Assembly (NCBI GenBank): GCA_017309275.1
Contig: JAFKLT010000033.1
Coordinates: 48,325 to 112,324 of the forward strand
Length of the DNA: 64,000 nucleotides
Origin: Sphingomonadales bacterium
GTDB taxonomy: Bacteria; Pseudomonadota; Alphaproteobacteria; Sphingomonadales; Sphingomonadaceae
Reading direction: 5' to 3'
The translations under genes were made by a program, and so were the position numbers. Position 1 is the first letter of the stretch. Every line of letters starts with the position of its first letter. Of the stretch, positions 52,310 to 61,640 are shown in pieces. Below the pieces are notes generated by a model. It was not told where the DNA came from and did no database searches. It worked only from the letters and a program-made list of their open reading frames with translations.

Positions 52310-53791
52310 TCAAGCCGCGAAGGGGTCGGGGAACCGCCCCGTCGTCGATACGATGGTGGTCTTGGTTTCGAGGAAGGGGTCGAGCCCTTCGATGCCGTTC
52401 TCGCGGCCCCAGCCGCTGGCCTTCACGCCGCCATAGGGGGTCGACCAGCGGATGTAGCGGTAGGTGTTGACCCACACCATGCCCGCCTCGATCCGCGCCG
52501 CGACGCGGTGCGCTCGGCCGGTGTCGCCCGACCACAGCCCGGCGGCGAGGCCATAGGGCGTCGAATTGGCGATCGCGATCGCCTCCTCCTCGTCGTCGAA
52601 GGGGATCAGCGCCGCGACGGGGCCGAAAATTTCCTCCTGCGCGATCCGCATGTCCGCCGACACGCCGGCAAACACCGTCGGCTCGACGAAATAGCCGCCC
52701 GCCATCCCGTCGCGGTCGATGCGGTGGCCGCCGGTGACGAGCTCGGCACCCTCACCCTGCCCGATCGCGACATAGGACAGCGTCTTGTCGAGCTGCTCGC
52801 GGTGCGCCTGCGGCCCCATGTGCGTCGCGGGGTCGAGCGGCATGCCGACCCGCACGCGCCCCGCACGCTCGCGAAACGCCTCGACGACGCGGTCATAGAT
52901 CGACCGTTCGACCAGCACGCGGCTGCCGAGCGCGCAGCTCTGCCCGCACAGCGCCCAGGCCGATCCCGTCGCCGCGTTGAGCGCATTGTCCAGGTCGGCG
53001 TCGGCGAACAGGATGTGCGGCGCCTTGCCGCCCAGTTCGAAGGTGCAGCGGGTCAGCGTGTCGGCGCCCGCCTTCAGGATCGTCTTCGCGGTCGTCCCTT
53101 CGCCGGTGAAGCTGATCTTCGCGACGTCCGGATGCTCGACCAGCGCCGCGCCGGCGACCGGGCCATCGCCCGGCACGACGTTGACGACGCCCGGCGGAAA
53201 GCCCGCCTCTTCGAACAGATGCGCCAGCGCGAGCGACGAGGCGGGGGTCTGCTCGGCCGGTTTCAGCACGACGGTACAGCCCGCCGCCAGCGCGGGCCCC
53301 AGCTTCCACGCCGCCGCCATCATCGGGACGTTCCACGGCGTGATCGCGCCGACGACGCCGACCGGGTGGCGCGTCGTGAAGGCGTGGACGCTGTCGTCCA
53401 TCGGGATCGTCCGCCCGCCCAGCTTGTCGGCGAGCGAAGCGAACCAGTGATAATATTGCGCGTGAAGGCTGATATCGCCGCGCGATTCGCGCACCGCGCG
53501 ACCGTTGTCGCGTGTCTCGACCTCTGCCAGCGCGTCGACGCGCGTCGCATAGAGGTCGGCGAACTTGCGCATCAGCGCCGCGCGCTCCCACGGCGGCATG
53601 CGGCGCCAGGGGCCCTCGAACGCCGCCTTCGCCGCCGCGACGGCCCGGTCGATGTCGGCGCGCCCGCCAAAGGCCACGTCGCCCCATGGCTGTCCCGTCG
53701 ACGGATCGATGCTGGGACGCACCCCGCCATCGATCGGGGCGACCCATTCGCCACCGATGAACAAGCGGTCAAATCGGAATTCGCCCATCAC
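52310..53791 (-). CDS. Aldehyde dehydrogenase
   Basis: 493 residues. The family motifs are all present: ITPWNVPMMAAAWKLGPALAAGCTVVLKPAEQTPAS (shortened), SFTGEGTTAKTIL, the general base Glu in FELGGKAPHILF, catalytic Cys in CGQSCALGSRVLVE, and EEIFGPVAALIPFDDEEEAI. It oxidises an aldehyde to an acid with NAD(P). The gene leads the five-gene minus-strand unit. A TTACCCAT box lies about 70 bp upstream, and a 14-bp palindrome lies at the core promoter. Confidence 0.95.
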   Translation of the reverse strand: MMGEFRFDRLFIGGEWVAPIDGGVRPSIDPSTGQPWGDVAFGGRADIDRAVAAAKAAFEGPWRRMPPWERAALMRKFADLYATRVDALAEVETRDNGRAVRESRGDISLHAQYYHWFASLADKLGGRTIPMDDSVHAFTTRHPVGVVGAITPWNVPMMAAAWKLGPALAAGCTVVLKPAEQTPASSLALAHLFEEAGFPPGVVNVVPGDGPVAGAALVEHPDVAKISFTGEGTTAKTILKAGADTLTRCTFELGGKAPHILFADADLDNALNAATGSAWALCGQSCALGSRVLVERSIYDRVVEAFRERAGRVRVGMPLDPATHMGPQAHREQLDKTLSYVAIGQGEGAELVTGGHRIDRDGMAGGYFVEPTVFAGVSADMRIAQEEIFGPVAALIPFDDEEEAIAIANSTPYGLAAGLWSGDTGRAHRVAARIEAGMVWVNTYRYIRWSTPYGGVKASGWGRENGIEGLDPFLETKTTIVSTTGRFPDPFAA

Positions 53792-53816
53792 CCTCGCCTT
53801 CCAAGTTTCTTATACT

Positions 53817-53830
53817 GGACATATTTGTCC
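53817..53830. promoter_or_regulatory. Candidate IclR operator before the ALDH unit
   Basis: GGACA-TATT-TGTCC is a perfect 5+5 bp inverted repeat 26-39 bp before the ATG at 53791, in an AT-rich stretch. Its place over the core promoter fits repression, and an IclR gene sits in the operon. Confidence 0.45.
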
Positions 53831-53860
53831 CTATATAGAAATGAAAGTCAATCGAACGAA

Positions 53861-53868
53861 ATGGGTAA
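53861..53868 (-). promoter_or_regulatory. TTACCCAT box before the ALDH unit
   Basis: ATGGGTAA on the plus strand is TTACCCAT on the minus strand, 70 bp before the ALDH start and pointing to it. A single copy is seen; no second box 20 bp upstream. Confidence 0.4.
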
Positions 53869-53918
53869 TGGCCGGCGGAGACGGTGCGGCGCATCGGTTT
53901 TCAGCGGATGAGGGGCGG

Positions 53919-56603
53919 CTATTGCATCCCGGCCGGGATCAGGCCTCGCTCGGCGGAAATACGCACGGCATCGCGCCGCTTGCTGACCCCGATCTTTCGG
54001 AAAACCGACTTCAGCCGATATTTCACCGTATCGGGCGACATGCCGATCAGCCGGGCGATTTCCTTGTTCGAATGGCCCTGCGAGAGATAGAGCAGAACCT
54101 CCGCCTCGGCCTCGCTGAACACGCCGAGCACGGTGACGTTGTTGCGATAGACGGCGAGCGACTTGGCGAGCGATTTCATGAACTGCGCGCGGAACCGGTC
54201 GATCTGACCCTCGGCCTGCAGCGCATCGTCGAGGCAGGGCTGGACGAACTGCCGCGCCTCAACGAACGGACGCACGATGTTCTGGAACATCGCGATCCCC
54301 ACCGCCTCGTCGAAGCAGACGCGCGCCTGGTCCCTCTCGCCCGTCATGCGCAGGCCTGCCGCGGCGAGGATGTTGACGTCGATCAGCAGGCGGCCCGCGC
54401 CATGCTGTTCCGCCCAGTCGCGCAGCTTCTGCAATTCCTCCAGCGCCAGCTCGACGTCGCCGACCAACAGGCGCAGCCGCGTGCGGCAAAGGCTCGCCGC
54501 GATCGCGACCGGGCGATAGGCGGGCGATTCCTCGTGCATCATGTCCGCGAGCGGATCGAGTCCGACGACCGCCGCAGCAGCCAACACCGCATGCGCCGGC
54601 GCGCCCTGCGATATCTGCAGTTCGATGCTGCAGATGTCGGCCAGCATTTCCAGCTGGCGCAGCCGCCGCCGCGCCGCAACCCGCCGCGCGCGCGCGATGA
54701 CGTCGCACGCCTCCTCGAATGCCCCCTCGCCCGCCAGCGCCCGCGCCTCGGTGAAATAGGCGGCGGCATAGACGTCGACCCAGCCGTCCGACTGTTCCAT
54801 GTGCGGCAGGGCCCAGGCCAGAAGTTCGCGCGCCTCGGTGACCATATCCTGTTCGAACAACAGCTCGGCCTTGAACGCCGCGCAATTCGCCGCGAGGTCG
54901 GAGCGGGCACCGTAATTTTCGGTGATGTTCGCGCAGGCCGCCAGCAGGATCTTTTCGGCCTCCCTCGACCGCCCCTGCGCCCGCTTGATCCGCGCTTCGA
55001 GAAAGCGGGTGAAGAGGTCGCTGTAAAGCGATCCGATCGCCAGATAATGATCGCGCGCCGCCAGCGTGGGCTGCAACGCGCGTTCGAGCCAGCCGCCCTC
55101 GAAATATTTGGCGCCCAGCGTCTCGCTGATGTTCGCGAGCACCAGATGATCGTTCGCCGGAAGCTTGCGCAGCAGCGCCTCGCGCGCGAGCAGATCGTCG
55201 AACGTCACCGGCTGGTTTTCGTAATCGGACAGCGTGTCGCCGACGACGCGAACCTCGGTCTTCAGGTCGACCGAAAGATCGGCGTCGCCGACCTGCGCCA
55301 GGAAAAGGTCGAATTCGGCGCGCGCGGACCCGAGTTCGCCCAGCTTGATCTGCAGATAGACCTGCGCAAGGGCGAGCTGTGGCCGCGTGCGGATCAACGG
55401 CACGGGCAGTTTCGCGAGCCCGCGCACGACGACGCCCTGCAGCCCCTGCGGGATCAGCCGCCAGCCGCCCGCCTCCTCCAATATTCCGGCGACGAGCAGG
55501 TCGTCGCCCGACAGGATCGCATGGTCGATCGCCTCGGCAACCTGTCCGCGTTCGGCGAACCAGCCCGCGATCCGGCGCTGGAGCGCGGCGAATTGCGCGC
55601 GATCGGACCGCTCGAACCGGTCGCGCAGATATTCGGCGAACAACTGGTGATAGCGATATTCGCGCCGTTCCCAGCTGACGGGCGACAGGAACACCCCCTG
55701 CTGTTCCAGCCGTTCCAGCACCATCCAGCCGTCCTGGCGATCGCACAACAGGTCGACCATTTCGCCGGTCAGCCGGTCGACGAGCGCGGTGCGCGCGACG
55801 ATATCGCGCGTTTCCTGCGGCAGCGTCATCAGCACCTGTTCCGACAGATAGCGCGCCAGATCGCTGCTGGTGCCGCAATATTCGTCGATGACGCGCTCGG
55901 CCTCCATGCCGCGCTTGATCGACAATGACGCGAGCTGAACCGCGATCGGCCACCCCTCGGTCCGGTCGAGCAAGGTGTCGATGTCGAGCGTTTCGAGCGG
56001 CCGGTCGGTGCGCGTCAGCAGGCATTCGGTCTCCTGCGCCGAAAAGCGCAGCTCGGCCGGGCCGATTTCCAGCAATTGCTCCTCGGCCGCGAGGATCGAC
56101 TGCCCGACCCACGGATAGTCGCGCGACGCGAAGAGGAAATGACAGCCCGGCGGCGCAAGCCGGACCAGCGATTCCAGAAACTGGCCGACGGGCTCGCTGA
56201 AGGCGTGATGCAGATCGTCGAGGATCAGCACGACCGGCGTGTCGGCATCGCCAAGTTCGTTGATGATTGCCGACAGGGCCGCGCGGGGCGGCAGGTCGCT
56301 CGGCGCGCCCTTGCCGTCGTCGCCGTCGTGATTGCGCTGAAGCGACAGCAGCAGATATTTGACGAAGCGCTTGAGATCGCGGTCATCGCGCTCGAGCGTG
56401 AGCCACGCGACCCGCGCCGCGCCGGGGTCCAGGCTGTCGCGCCACTGTGCGAGAAGGCTGGTCTTGCCATATCCGGCCGGTGCATGGACCAGCGTCAGGC
56501 GATGGTTCAGCACGCCCCCGAGCCGACCGAGAAGCAGGTCCCGGCGGATCTGGTCGCCCATCCACATGGGCGGAACGAACTTGGCGGCAATCAAGTCCTG
56601 CAT
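53919..56603 (-). CDS. Large LuxR/MalT-type STAND ATPase regulator
   Basis: 894 residues from ATG 56603. The NTPase part has Walker A in APAGYGKTSL (about 41-50) and Walker B in VVLILDDLHHAF. A long TPR-like helical part (about 380-800) follows, and the C-terminal LuxR HTH is EAEVLLYLSQGHSNKEIARLIGMSPDTVKYRLKSVFRKIGV (shortened). MalT-type proteins bind ATP and an inducer, multimerise and activate promoters through direct repeats. It diverges from the HyuA operon, with paired TTACCC boxes in the gap, so it is the best candidate regulator of the island. An upstream start in the same frame would add 24 residues, Arg-rich and unlikely. Confidence 0.92.
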   Translation of the reverse strand: MQDLIAAKFVPPMWMGDQIRRDLLLGRLGGVLNHRLTLVHAPAGYGKTSLLAQWRDSLDPGAARVAWLTLERDDRDLKRFVKYLLLSLQRNHDGDDGKGAPSDLPPRAALSAIINELGDADTPVVLILDDLHHAFSEPVGQFLESLVRLAPPGCHFLFASRDYPWVGQSILAAEEQLLEIGPAELRFSAQETECLLTRTDRPLETLDIDTLLDRTEGWPIAVQLASLSIKRGMEAERVIDEYCGTSSDLARYLSEQVLMTLPQETRDIVARTALVDRLTGEMVDLLCDRQDGWMVLERLEQQGVFLSPVSWERREYRYHQLFAEYLRDRFERSDRAQFAALQRRIAGWFAERGQVAEAIDHAILSGDDLLVAGILEEAGGWRLIPQGLQGVVVRGLAKLPVPLIRTRPQLALAQVYLQIKLGELGSARAEFDLFLAQVGDADLSVDLKTEVRVVGDTLSDYENQPVTFDDLLAREALLRKLPANDHLVLANISETLGAKYFEGGWLERALQPTLAARDHYLAIGSLYSDLFTRFLEARIKRAQGRSREAEKILLAACANITENYGARSDLAANCAAFKAELLFEQDMVTEARELLAWALPHMEQSDGWVDVYAAAYFTEARALAGEGAFEEACDVIARARRVAARRRLRQLEMLADICSIELQISQGAPAHAVLAAAAVVGLDPLADMMHEESPAYRPVAIAASLCRTRLRLLVGDVELALEELQKLRDWAEQHGAGRLLIDVNILAAAGLRMTGERDQARVCFDEAVGIAMFQNIVRPFVEARQFVQPCLDDALQAEGQIDRFRAQFMKSLAKSLAVYRNNVTVLGVFSEAEAEVLLYLSQGHSNKEIARLIGMSPDTVKYRLKSVFRKIGVSKRRDAVRISAERGLIPAGMQ

Positions 56604-56689
56604 GCGGCCTAACCTCTTACGCGTGGCAGTCGGTTTCCGGTCACGAAGGTTACGGATCGATGACAGGTCTGGCAACCGCCTGCAAAACC

Positions 56690-56719
56690 TTACCCATCTT
56701 CGCCGGGAGCATTACCCGT
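56690..56719 (+). promoter_or_regulatory. Paired TTACCC boxes before the HyuA operon
   Basis: TTACCCAT at 56690 and TTACCCGT at 56712 are direct repeats 22 bp apart, 90-120 bp before the GTG at 56809 and pointing to it, in the gap shared with the MalT-like regulator. Confidence 0.55.
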
Positions 56720-56808
56720 CCGCGGTCCGATGCACCCGTTTTACGCGTTGCGCGCCCCCATCCCCACCAGTGTAATCGATCGCGAAGAAGCTGCGGGAGG
56801 AAGTGCTG

Positions 56809-58407
56809 GTGCGCATTGGTGTCGACGTCGGGGGAACCAACACCGATGCGGTCCTGATTGCGGAGCGCCGTGTGGTTGCATCGACGAAGCAGCCGACCAG
56901 CCCCGACGTCAGCACCGGCGTAACGGCCGCAATCGGCGCCATATTGGCCGATGCCGGCGTCTCGGCCGGGCAGGTGAGCGCCGTGATGATCGGCACGACC
57001 CATTTCACCAACGCGCTGGTCGAACGCGAGCGCCTCGACCGTGTCGGCATCATCCGCCTGGCAAGTCCGTCGGGCGAGGCGCTGCCGCCGCTGACGGGTT
57101 GGCCCGACGCGCTGGCCCGGCAGCTCGAGGGCGCGACGTTTCTTCTCCCGGGCGGTTACGAGGTCGACGGGCGCGAGATTTCGGCGCTGGACGAAGGCGC
57201 GGTACGCGCCGCCGCACTCGATTGCCGCGCCCAGGGGATTCGGAGCATCGCGGTCAGCTGCGCCTTCGCCCCGATCAACGCGGCGATGGAGGATCGCGCG
57301 GCGCAAATCATCGCCGACGCGCACCCCGACGCGAGCATCAGCCTGTCGCACAGCGTCGGGCGGCTCGGCCTGATCGAACGCGAGAACGGGACGATCCTGA
57401 ACGCCGCGCTGGCCACCCTCGCGCGCCATGTCGTGACCTCGCTCGAACGCGCGCTCGCGCAGCTCGGCATCACGGCGCCGCTGTACATCTCGCAGAATGA
57501 CGGGACGCTGATCTCTGCCGCCGACGCCGCGCGCTACCCGGTCCTCACCATCGGGTCGGGGCCGACCAACAGCATGCGCGGCGCGGCCTTTCTGACGGGC
57601 GTCGACGACGGCATCGTCATGGACGTCGGGGGAACGACCTGCGACATCGGGGTGCTGGCCAACGGCTATCCGCGCGAATCCTCGATCGCGGTCGACATCG
57701 GCGGGGTCCGCACCAATTTCCGCATGCCCGACATTCTGGCGATCGGGCTGGGCGGCGGGACGCGGATCCATGTCGGGGCGAGCGGCGACGAGGTGACGAT
57801 CGGGCCCGATTCGGTGGGCTTTCGCCTGACGCAGGATGCCTATCTGTTCGGCGGATCGACGCTGACCGCCAGCGATGTTGCGGTGGCGGCGGGCAAGGCG
57901 GACTTCGGCGACGCGGGCAGGATACCTTCGCTGACCCCGTCGCTGAAGAGCGCCATCCTTGACCGGATCGCGACGATGCTGGCCGACGGGATCGACCGGA
58001 TGAAGACCCAGCCCGGCGACGCGACGATCATCGCGGTCGGCGGCGGCCATTTCCTGATCGACGATGATCTGAAGGGCGCGGCGCGCGTCGTCCGCCCCGA
58101 CCATGCGTCGGTCGCCAACGCCGTGGGCGCAGCGATCGCACAGATCGGCGCGCAGGCCGAGCGCATCGTCGATTATGACGCCGAACCGCGCGCGACCGCG
58201 CTGGAACAGATGCGCGAGATGCTGCTGGCGCGCGTCGCCGCCGCGGGCGCGACGCCCGAAAGCGTCGAGATCGTCGACATGGACGAGGTGTTTCTTTCCT
58301 ATCTGCCGGGCCGGTCGGCCCAACTCCGCATGAAGGCCGTCGGCAGCCTGGCCGATGACATGAAGCGGGCCGACGCGCCGCTTTCGGAGACCCCCCATGT
58401 ATATTGA
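56809..58407 (+). CDS. Hydantoinase/oxoprolinase family protein (HyuA-like)
   Basis: 532 residues. The ASKHA-type ATPase fold opens IGVDVGGTNTDAVLIAERRVVA, followed by IGTTHFTNALVERERLDRVGIIR, IENGTILNAALATL-like ERENGTILNAA, and the second metal/ATP part VMDVGGTTCDIGVLANGYPRES and GGVRTNFRMPDILAIGLGGGT. These proteins use ATP to open cyclic amides such as hydantoins or 5-oxoproline. It is the short form (full HyuA about 690) that pairs with DUF917. Start GTG 56809 has GGAGG eight bases upstream; the GTG at 56803 is too near. It overlaps the DUF917 gene by 11 bp. Confidence 0.9.
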   Translation: MRIGVDVGGTNTDAVLIAERRVVASTKQPTSPDVSTGVTAAIGAILADAGVSAGQVSAVMIGTTHFTNALVERERLDRVGIIRLASPSGEALPPLTGWPDALARQLEGATFLLPGGYEVDGREISALDEGAVRAAALDCRAQGIRSIAVSCAFAPINAAMEDRAAQIIADAHPDASISLSHSVGRLGLIERENGTILNAALATLARHVVTSLERALAQLGITAPLYISQNDGTLISAADAARYPVLTIGSGPTNSMRGAAFLTGVDDGIVMDVGGTTCDIGVLANGYPRESSIAVDIGGVRTNFRMPDILAIGLGGGTRIHVGASGDEVTIGPDSVGFRLTQDAYLFGGSTLTASDVAVAAGKADFGDAGRIPSLTPSLKSAILDRIATMLADGIDRMKTQPGDATIIAVGGGHFLIDDDLKGAARVVRPDHASVANAVGAAIAQIGAQAERIVDYDAEPRATALEQMREMLLARVAAAGATPESVEIVDMDEVFLSYLPGRSAQLRMKAVGSLADDMKRADAPLSETPHVY

Positions 58408-59503
58408 CCATGCGACCGAGCTTCAGGATCTGGCGCGCGGCGCGGCCTTTCTGGGGTCGGGCGGCGGCGGCGATCCCTATTACAGCCTTCTGCTGGCCGA
58501 GGCGGCGCTCGCGCGGCGCGGGCGGTTCGAACTGATCCCGCTGTCCGAGGTCGCCGACGACGCGCTGCTGGCCCCCTGCGGCTGGATCGGCGCACCGACC
58601 GTGTCGGTCGAAAAGCTGCCCAACGGCGGCGAGGCGGTGACCGGGCTGCGGCGGCTGGAAGAGATCATGGGCAAGCGGATCGACGCGGTGCTGCCGATCG
58701 AGATCGGCGGCGGCAATGGCCTGGCCCCATTCATCGCGGCGGCCGAGCTCGGCATTCCGGTGGTCGATTGCGACGGCATGGGCCGCGCCTTCCCCGAATC
58801 GCAGATGGCGATCTTCAACATTCGCGGGCTGTCCGCCTGTCCGTCGGTGCTGACCGCCGCCGACGGATCGCTGAGCGTCATCGAGACCGGGGACAATCTG
58901 ACGCACGAACGCATCGCGCGTGCGCTGGCCGTCTCGCTGGGCGGGATCGCGCACATGGTCGAATATCCGCTGAGCGGCGCCGAGGCCAAGGCGCACGCCG
59001 TGCCCGGCAGCGTCAGCGCCGCGATCGCCGTCGGTCGCGCGATCCGCGAGGCGCGCGGCGCGGGCGGCGATCCGTTCGACGCGCTGGCACAGGCGCTGGA
59101 GGCGACCGGCCTCTATCCCCATTGCCTGTCGCTGTTCGACGGAAAGATCGTCGACCTGGAGCGCGAAACACGCGGCGGCTTTTCGGTCGGCAAGGTGACG
59201 ATCGACGGCTTCGGCGGCGGCGGCCGGATGGAGATCGAGTTTCAGAACGAGAATCTTGTTGCCGAAAGCGACGGAAAAATCCTGGCGATGGTCCCGGACA
59301 TCATTACGGTGATGGACCGCGACACGGCCGACACGATCACGACAGAAAAGCTGAAATATGGTCAGCGCGTGAAAGTGATCGCCGCCGCGTCGCCCGCGAT
59401 ATTGCGCGACCCCCACGCGCTGTCGTTCGTCGGCCCCCGCGCCTTTGGCATGGAGTTCGACTTTGCGGCCGTTGAAACATTGAACCTGACGGAGAAGGCA
59501 TGA
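58397..59503 (+). CDS. DUF917 family protein
   Basis: 368 residues. DUF917 features are clear: ELQDLARGAAFLGSGGGGDPYYS, IEIGGGNGLAPFIAAAELGIPVVDCDGMGRAFPE, ERIARALAVSLGG and the C-terminal HALSFVGPRAFGMEFDF. DUF917 proteins are linked to HyuA-like enzymes, sometimes fused, and are thought to form the second half of the ring-opening system. The 11-bp overlap with the HyuA gene and the 4-bp overlap with the permease gene mark a tight operon. The exact reaction is not known. Confidence 0.9.
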   Translation: MYIDHATELQDLARGAAFLGSGGGGDPYYSLLLAEAALARRGRFELIPLSEVADDALLAPCGWIGAPTVSVEKLPNGGEAVTGLRRLEEIMGKRIDAVLPIEIGGGNGLAPFIAAAELGIPVVDCDGMGRAFPESQMAIFNIRGLSACPSVLTAADGSLSVIETGDNLTHERIARALAVSLGGIAHMVEYPLSGAEAKAHAVPGSVSAAIAVGRAIREARGAGGDPFDALAQALEATGLYPHCLSLFDGKIVDLERETRGGFSVGKVTIDGFGGGGRMEIEFQNENLVAESDGKILAMVPDIITVMDRDTADTITTEKLKYGQRVKVIAAASPAILRDPHALSFVGPRAFGMEFDFAAVETLNLTEKA

Positions 59504-60753
59504 GCGCAGCTGGCGGGGGTAATTATGCAAGCGGGCCGCTGCCCGAAGAGCTGACCATCCCCGGCTGGCGGGTCGCGCTGATCATCGCGAGCTTTACATT
59601 CTCGCTGCCCGGCTTTCTCAACAATGCGCAGGCGGGGCTCGCGCTCGGACTGGGGCCCGCCGTCCTCGCCTCGCTCCTCGCCGGTCTGATCCTGTGTGCC
59701 GGCGCGTGCCTGACCGCGGTGGTCAGCGTGCGCACGCGCCTGACCACCTATCTGCTCGTCCAGCGCTCGTTCGGCATATGGGGCGCCGCGCTCGTCAACA
59801 TCGTGATCGCCATCATCCATTTCTGCTGGTTCGGGGTGAACGTGTCCTTCTTCGGCGACGCGATGGTCGCCGCGGCGCAGCAGGGGTACGGCATTCCCGG
59901 CAATTTCCACTCCTTCGTCGTCATCGGAAGCATCATCATCACGCTGTCGACGATCTGGGGCTTTCGAACGCTGGACCGGCTCGCGATGATCGCGGTGCCC
60001 TTTGTCGGGGTCATCCTGATCGCAGTCTGCGTGCAGGCTCTCGGCGCGAATCCGTCGCCCGACCTCGGCGCGGTCGCGCGGCCGCCGGCTCCCATGAGTT
60101 TCGGCATCGCGCTCTCTTCGCTGGTCGGCGGCAATCTGCTGACCGTCGCGGCTATGCCGGATCTTTCGCGCTTCATCCGGACCGAGCGCGGGGCGGTGTC
60201 GGGCATGCTCCTGTCCTTTCCGATCTGCGCGCCGATCATCATGCTCGTCTCGGCGCTGATCGCGCTCGCGACGGGACAGACCGACATCATGAAGCTGGTC
60301 GTCGCGATGGGTTTCGGGCTTCCCGCACTCGCGATGCTGGTCCTGTCGGTGTGGACGATCAACGCGCTGAACCTCTATTCCGCCGGCCTCTCGATGGCGG
60401 CGACCTTTCCGCGGCTCAAGCAAACGGCGATCATCGTCATCGGCGGCGCGATCGGGTGCCTTTTCGCGCTGCTCGGCATCATCAACGGTTTCATCCCCTT
60501 CCTGATCGCGCTTGGCCTGATCATTCCGCCGATCGCCGCGATCTACGTGATCGATGCCTTCCTGACCTTTCGCGGGCGGGACGAGGTGCCGACCGTCCCG
60601 GTTCGCTGGGAGGCGATCGGGGTGTGGCTGGGCAGCCTGCTCGTCACCTTTCCCGCGATGCATTTCGGCTGGACGCTGACGACGGTCCCCGCGCTCGATG
60701 CGACGATCCTCGCGGCGGGCGCCTATATCGCCGTGCTGCGCCTGCGCCGCTGA
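59500..60753 (+). CDS. NCS1 cytosine/hydantoin-type permease
   Basis: 417 residues, 12 transmembrane helices, CodB/purine-cytosine permease group. PGFLNNAQAGLALGLG in helix 1-2, LLVQRSFGIWGAALVN, WFGVNVSFFGDAM and GGNLLTVAAMPDLSRFIRTERGAV (shortened) follow the NCS1 pattern. These carriers bring in nucleobases, hydantoins or allantoin with Na+ or H+. It overlaps the DUF917 gene by 4 bp, so it very likely imports the substrate of the HyuA-DUF917 system. Confidence 0.9.
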   Translation: MSAAGGGNYASGPLPEELTIPGWRVALIIASFTFSLPGFLNNAQAGLALGLGPAVLASLLAGLILCAGACLTAVVSVRTRLTTYLLVQRSFGIWGAALVNIVIAIIHFCWFGVNVSFFGDAMVAAAQQGYGIPGNFHSFVVIGSIIITLSTIWGFRTLDRLAMIAVPFVGVILIAVCVQALGANPSPDLGAVARPPAPMSFGIALSSLVGGNLLTVAAMPDLSRFIRTERGAVSGMLLSFPICAPIIMLVSALIALATGQTDIMKLVVAMGFGLPALAMLVLSVWTINALNLYSAGLSMAATFPRLKQTAIIVIGGAIGCLFALLGIINGFIPFLIALGLIIPPIAAIYVIDAFLTFRGRDEVPTVPVRWEAIGVWLGSLLVTFPAMHFGWTLTTVPALDATILAAGAYIAVLRLRR

Positions 60754-60769
60754 CGAAGGGCCGCGCGCC

Positions 60770-61636
60770 ATGAGATCGATCGCCGTGGCTCTCGCCCTCG
60801 CCATCATCGCGCAAACGCCCGTTGCCGCGGCTGTGGCCGATGCGGCGCCATACACGCTGCCCGAAACCGAGAGCTGGGACATGACGTCGGCGGCGGGCGA
60901 GACCTATCGCATCTTCGTCTCGCGCCCCGCCGGGCCCGCGCCAGAGGGCGGCTATCCCGTCCTCTATGTGCTCGACGGCAATGCGATGTTCGCGGGCTTT
61001 GCCGAAACGCGGCGCGTGCGGGGGTTCGGCGGACGCGATCCGGGCGGGCTGATCGTCGTCGGCATCGGCTATCCCGGCGACCAGGTCTATGACCCGCGTC
61101 GGATGCGCGATTTCACCGCGCCCATCGCGACGCCCACGCTGAAACAGCTCTACGCCGCCTATCCTTCGGGCGGCCGCGACGCCTTTCGCGCCTTCCTGCT
61201 CGGCGAGCTGAAGCCCGCGATCGCCGCGCGCTATCCCGTGCATCCCGGGCGCCAGGCGCTGTACGGCCATTCGCTGGGCGGCCTGTTCGCGCTCCATCTC
61301 TTTTATTCGCAGCCCGGCGCTTTCGACACGATCATCGCCGCCAGCCCGTCGATCTGGTGGGACGATCAGGCGATCCTGGGCGAAGAGGCCGCGTGGCGCG
61401 CACGGGTGGGCAAGGACGGCGCCTCGGCGCACGGCACCCGCCTGCTGCTGATCGCGGGCGCGCTCGAAACCGATGCTTCCATCGCACAGGACAGCGCCGC
61501 GCTGGCGCAGCGCCTCGCCCCGCTGTCCGCCGCCGGGCTGCGCAGCGAGCTACTGCTGCTCGACGGCGAGACGCATATCACGGTGCCGCACCGGTCGATC
61601 ACCGCCGCGCTCCGCGCCGCGACGCGCTGGCCCTGA
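60770..61636 (+). CDS. Secreted alpha/beta esterase (Fes/IroE-like), copy 2
   Basis: 288 residues with a Sec signal (cleavage after PVAAAVA). The Esterase_D/IroE-type fold carries GYPVLYVLDGNAMFAGFAETR, nucleophile Ser in ALYGHSLGGLFALHLFY, acid Asp in the AGALETD region and His in DGETHITVPHRS. It is a paralogue of the gene at 43551-44429 (same WDMTS, YRIFVS, YPVLYVLDGNA, GHS-x-GGLFALH). It starts 16 bp after the permease stop and so ends the HyuA operon. It may free the substrate from an ester outside the cytoplasm. Confidence 0.84.
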   Translation: MRSIAVALALAIIAQTPVAAAVADAAPYTLPETESWDMTSAAGETYRIFVSRPAGPAPEGGYPVLYVLDGNAMFAGFAETRRVRGFGGRDPGGLIVVGIGYPGDQVYDPRRMRDFTAPIATPTLKQLYAAYPSGGRDAFRAFLLGELKPAIAARYPVHPGRQALYGHSLGGLFALHLFYSQPGAFDTIIAASPSIWWDDQAILGEEAAWRARVGKDGASAHGTRLLLIAGALETDASIAQDSAALAQRLAPLSAAGLRSELLLLDGETHITVPHRSITAALRAATRWP

Positions 61637-61640
61637 CGGC

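Noticed and set aside
53565-55928. Plus-strand open frame of 787 codons
   Set aside because: Antisense to the ALDH and MalT-like genes; no domain and no start signals.
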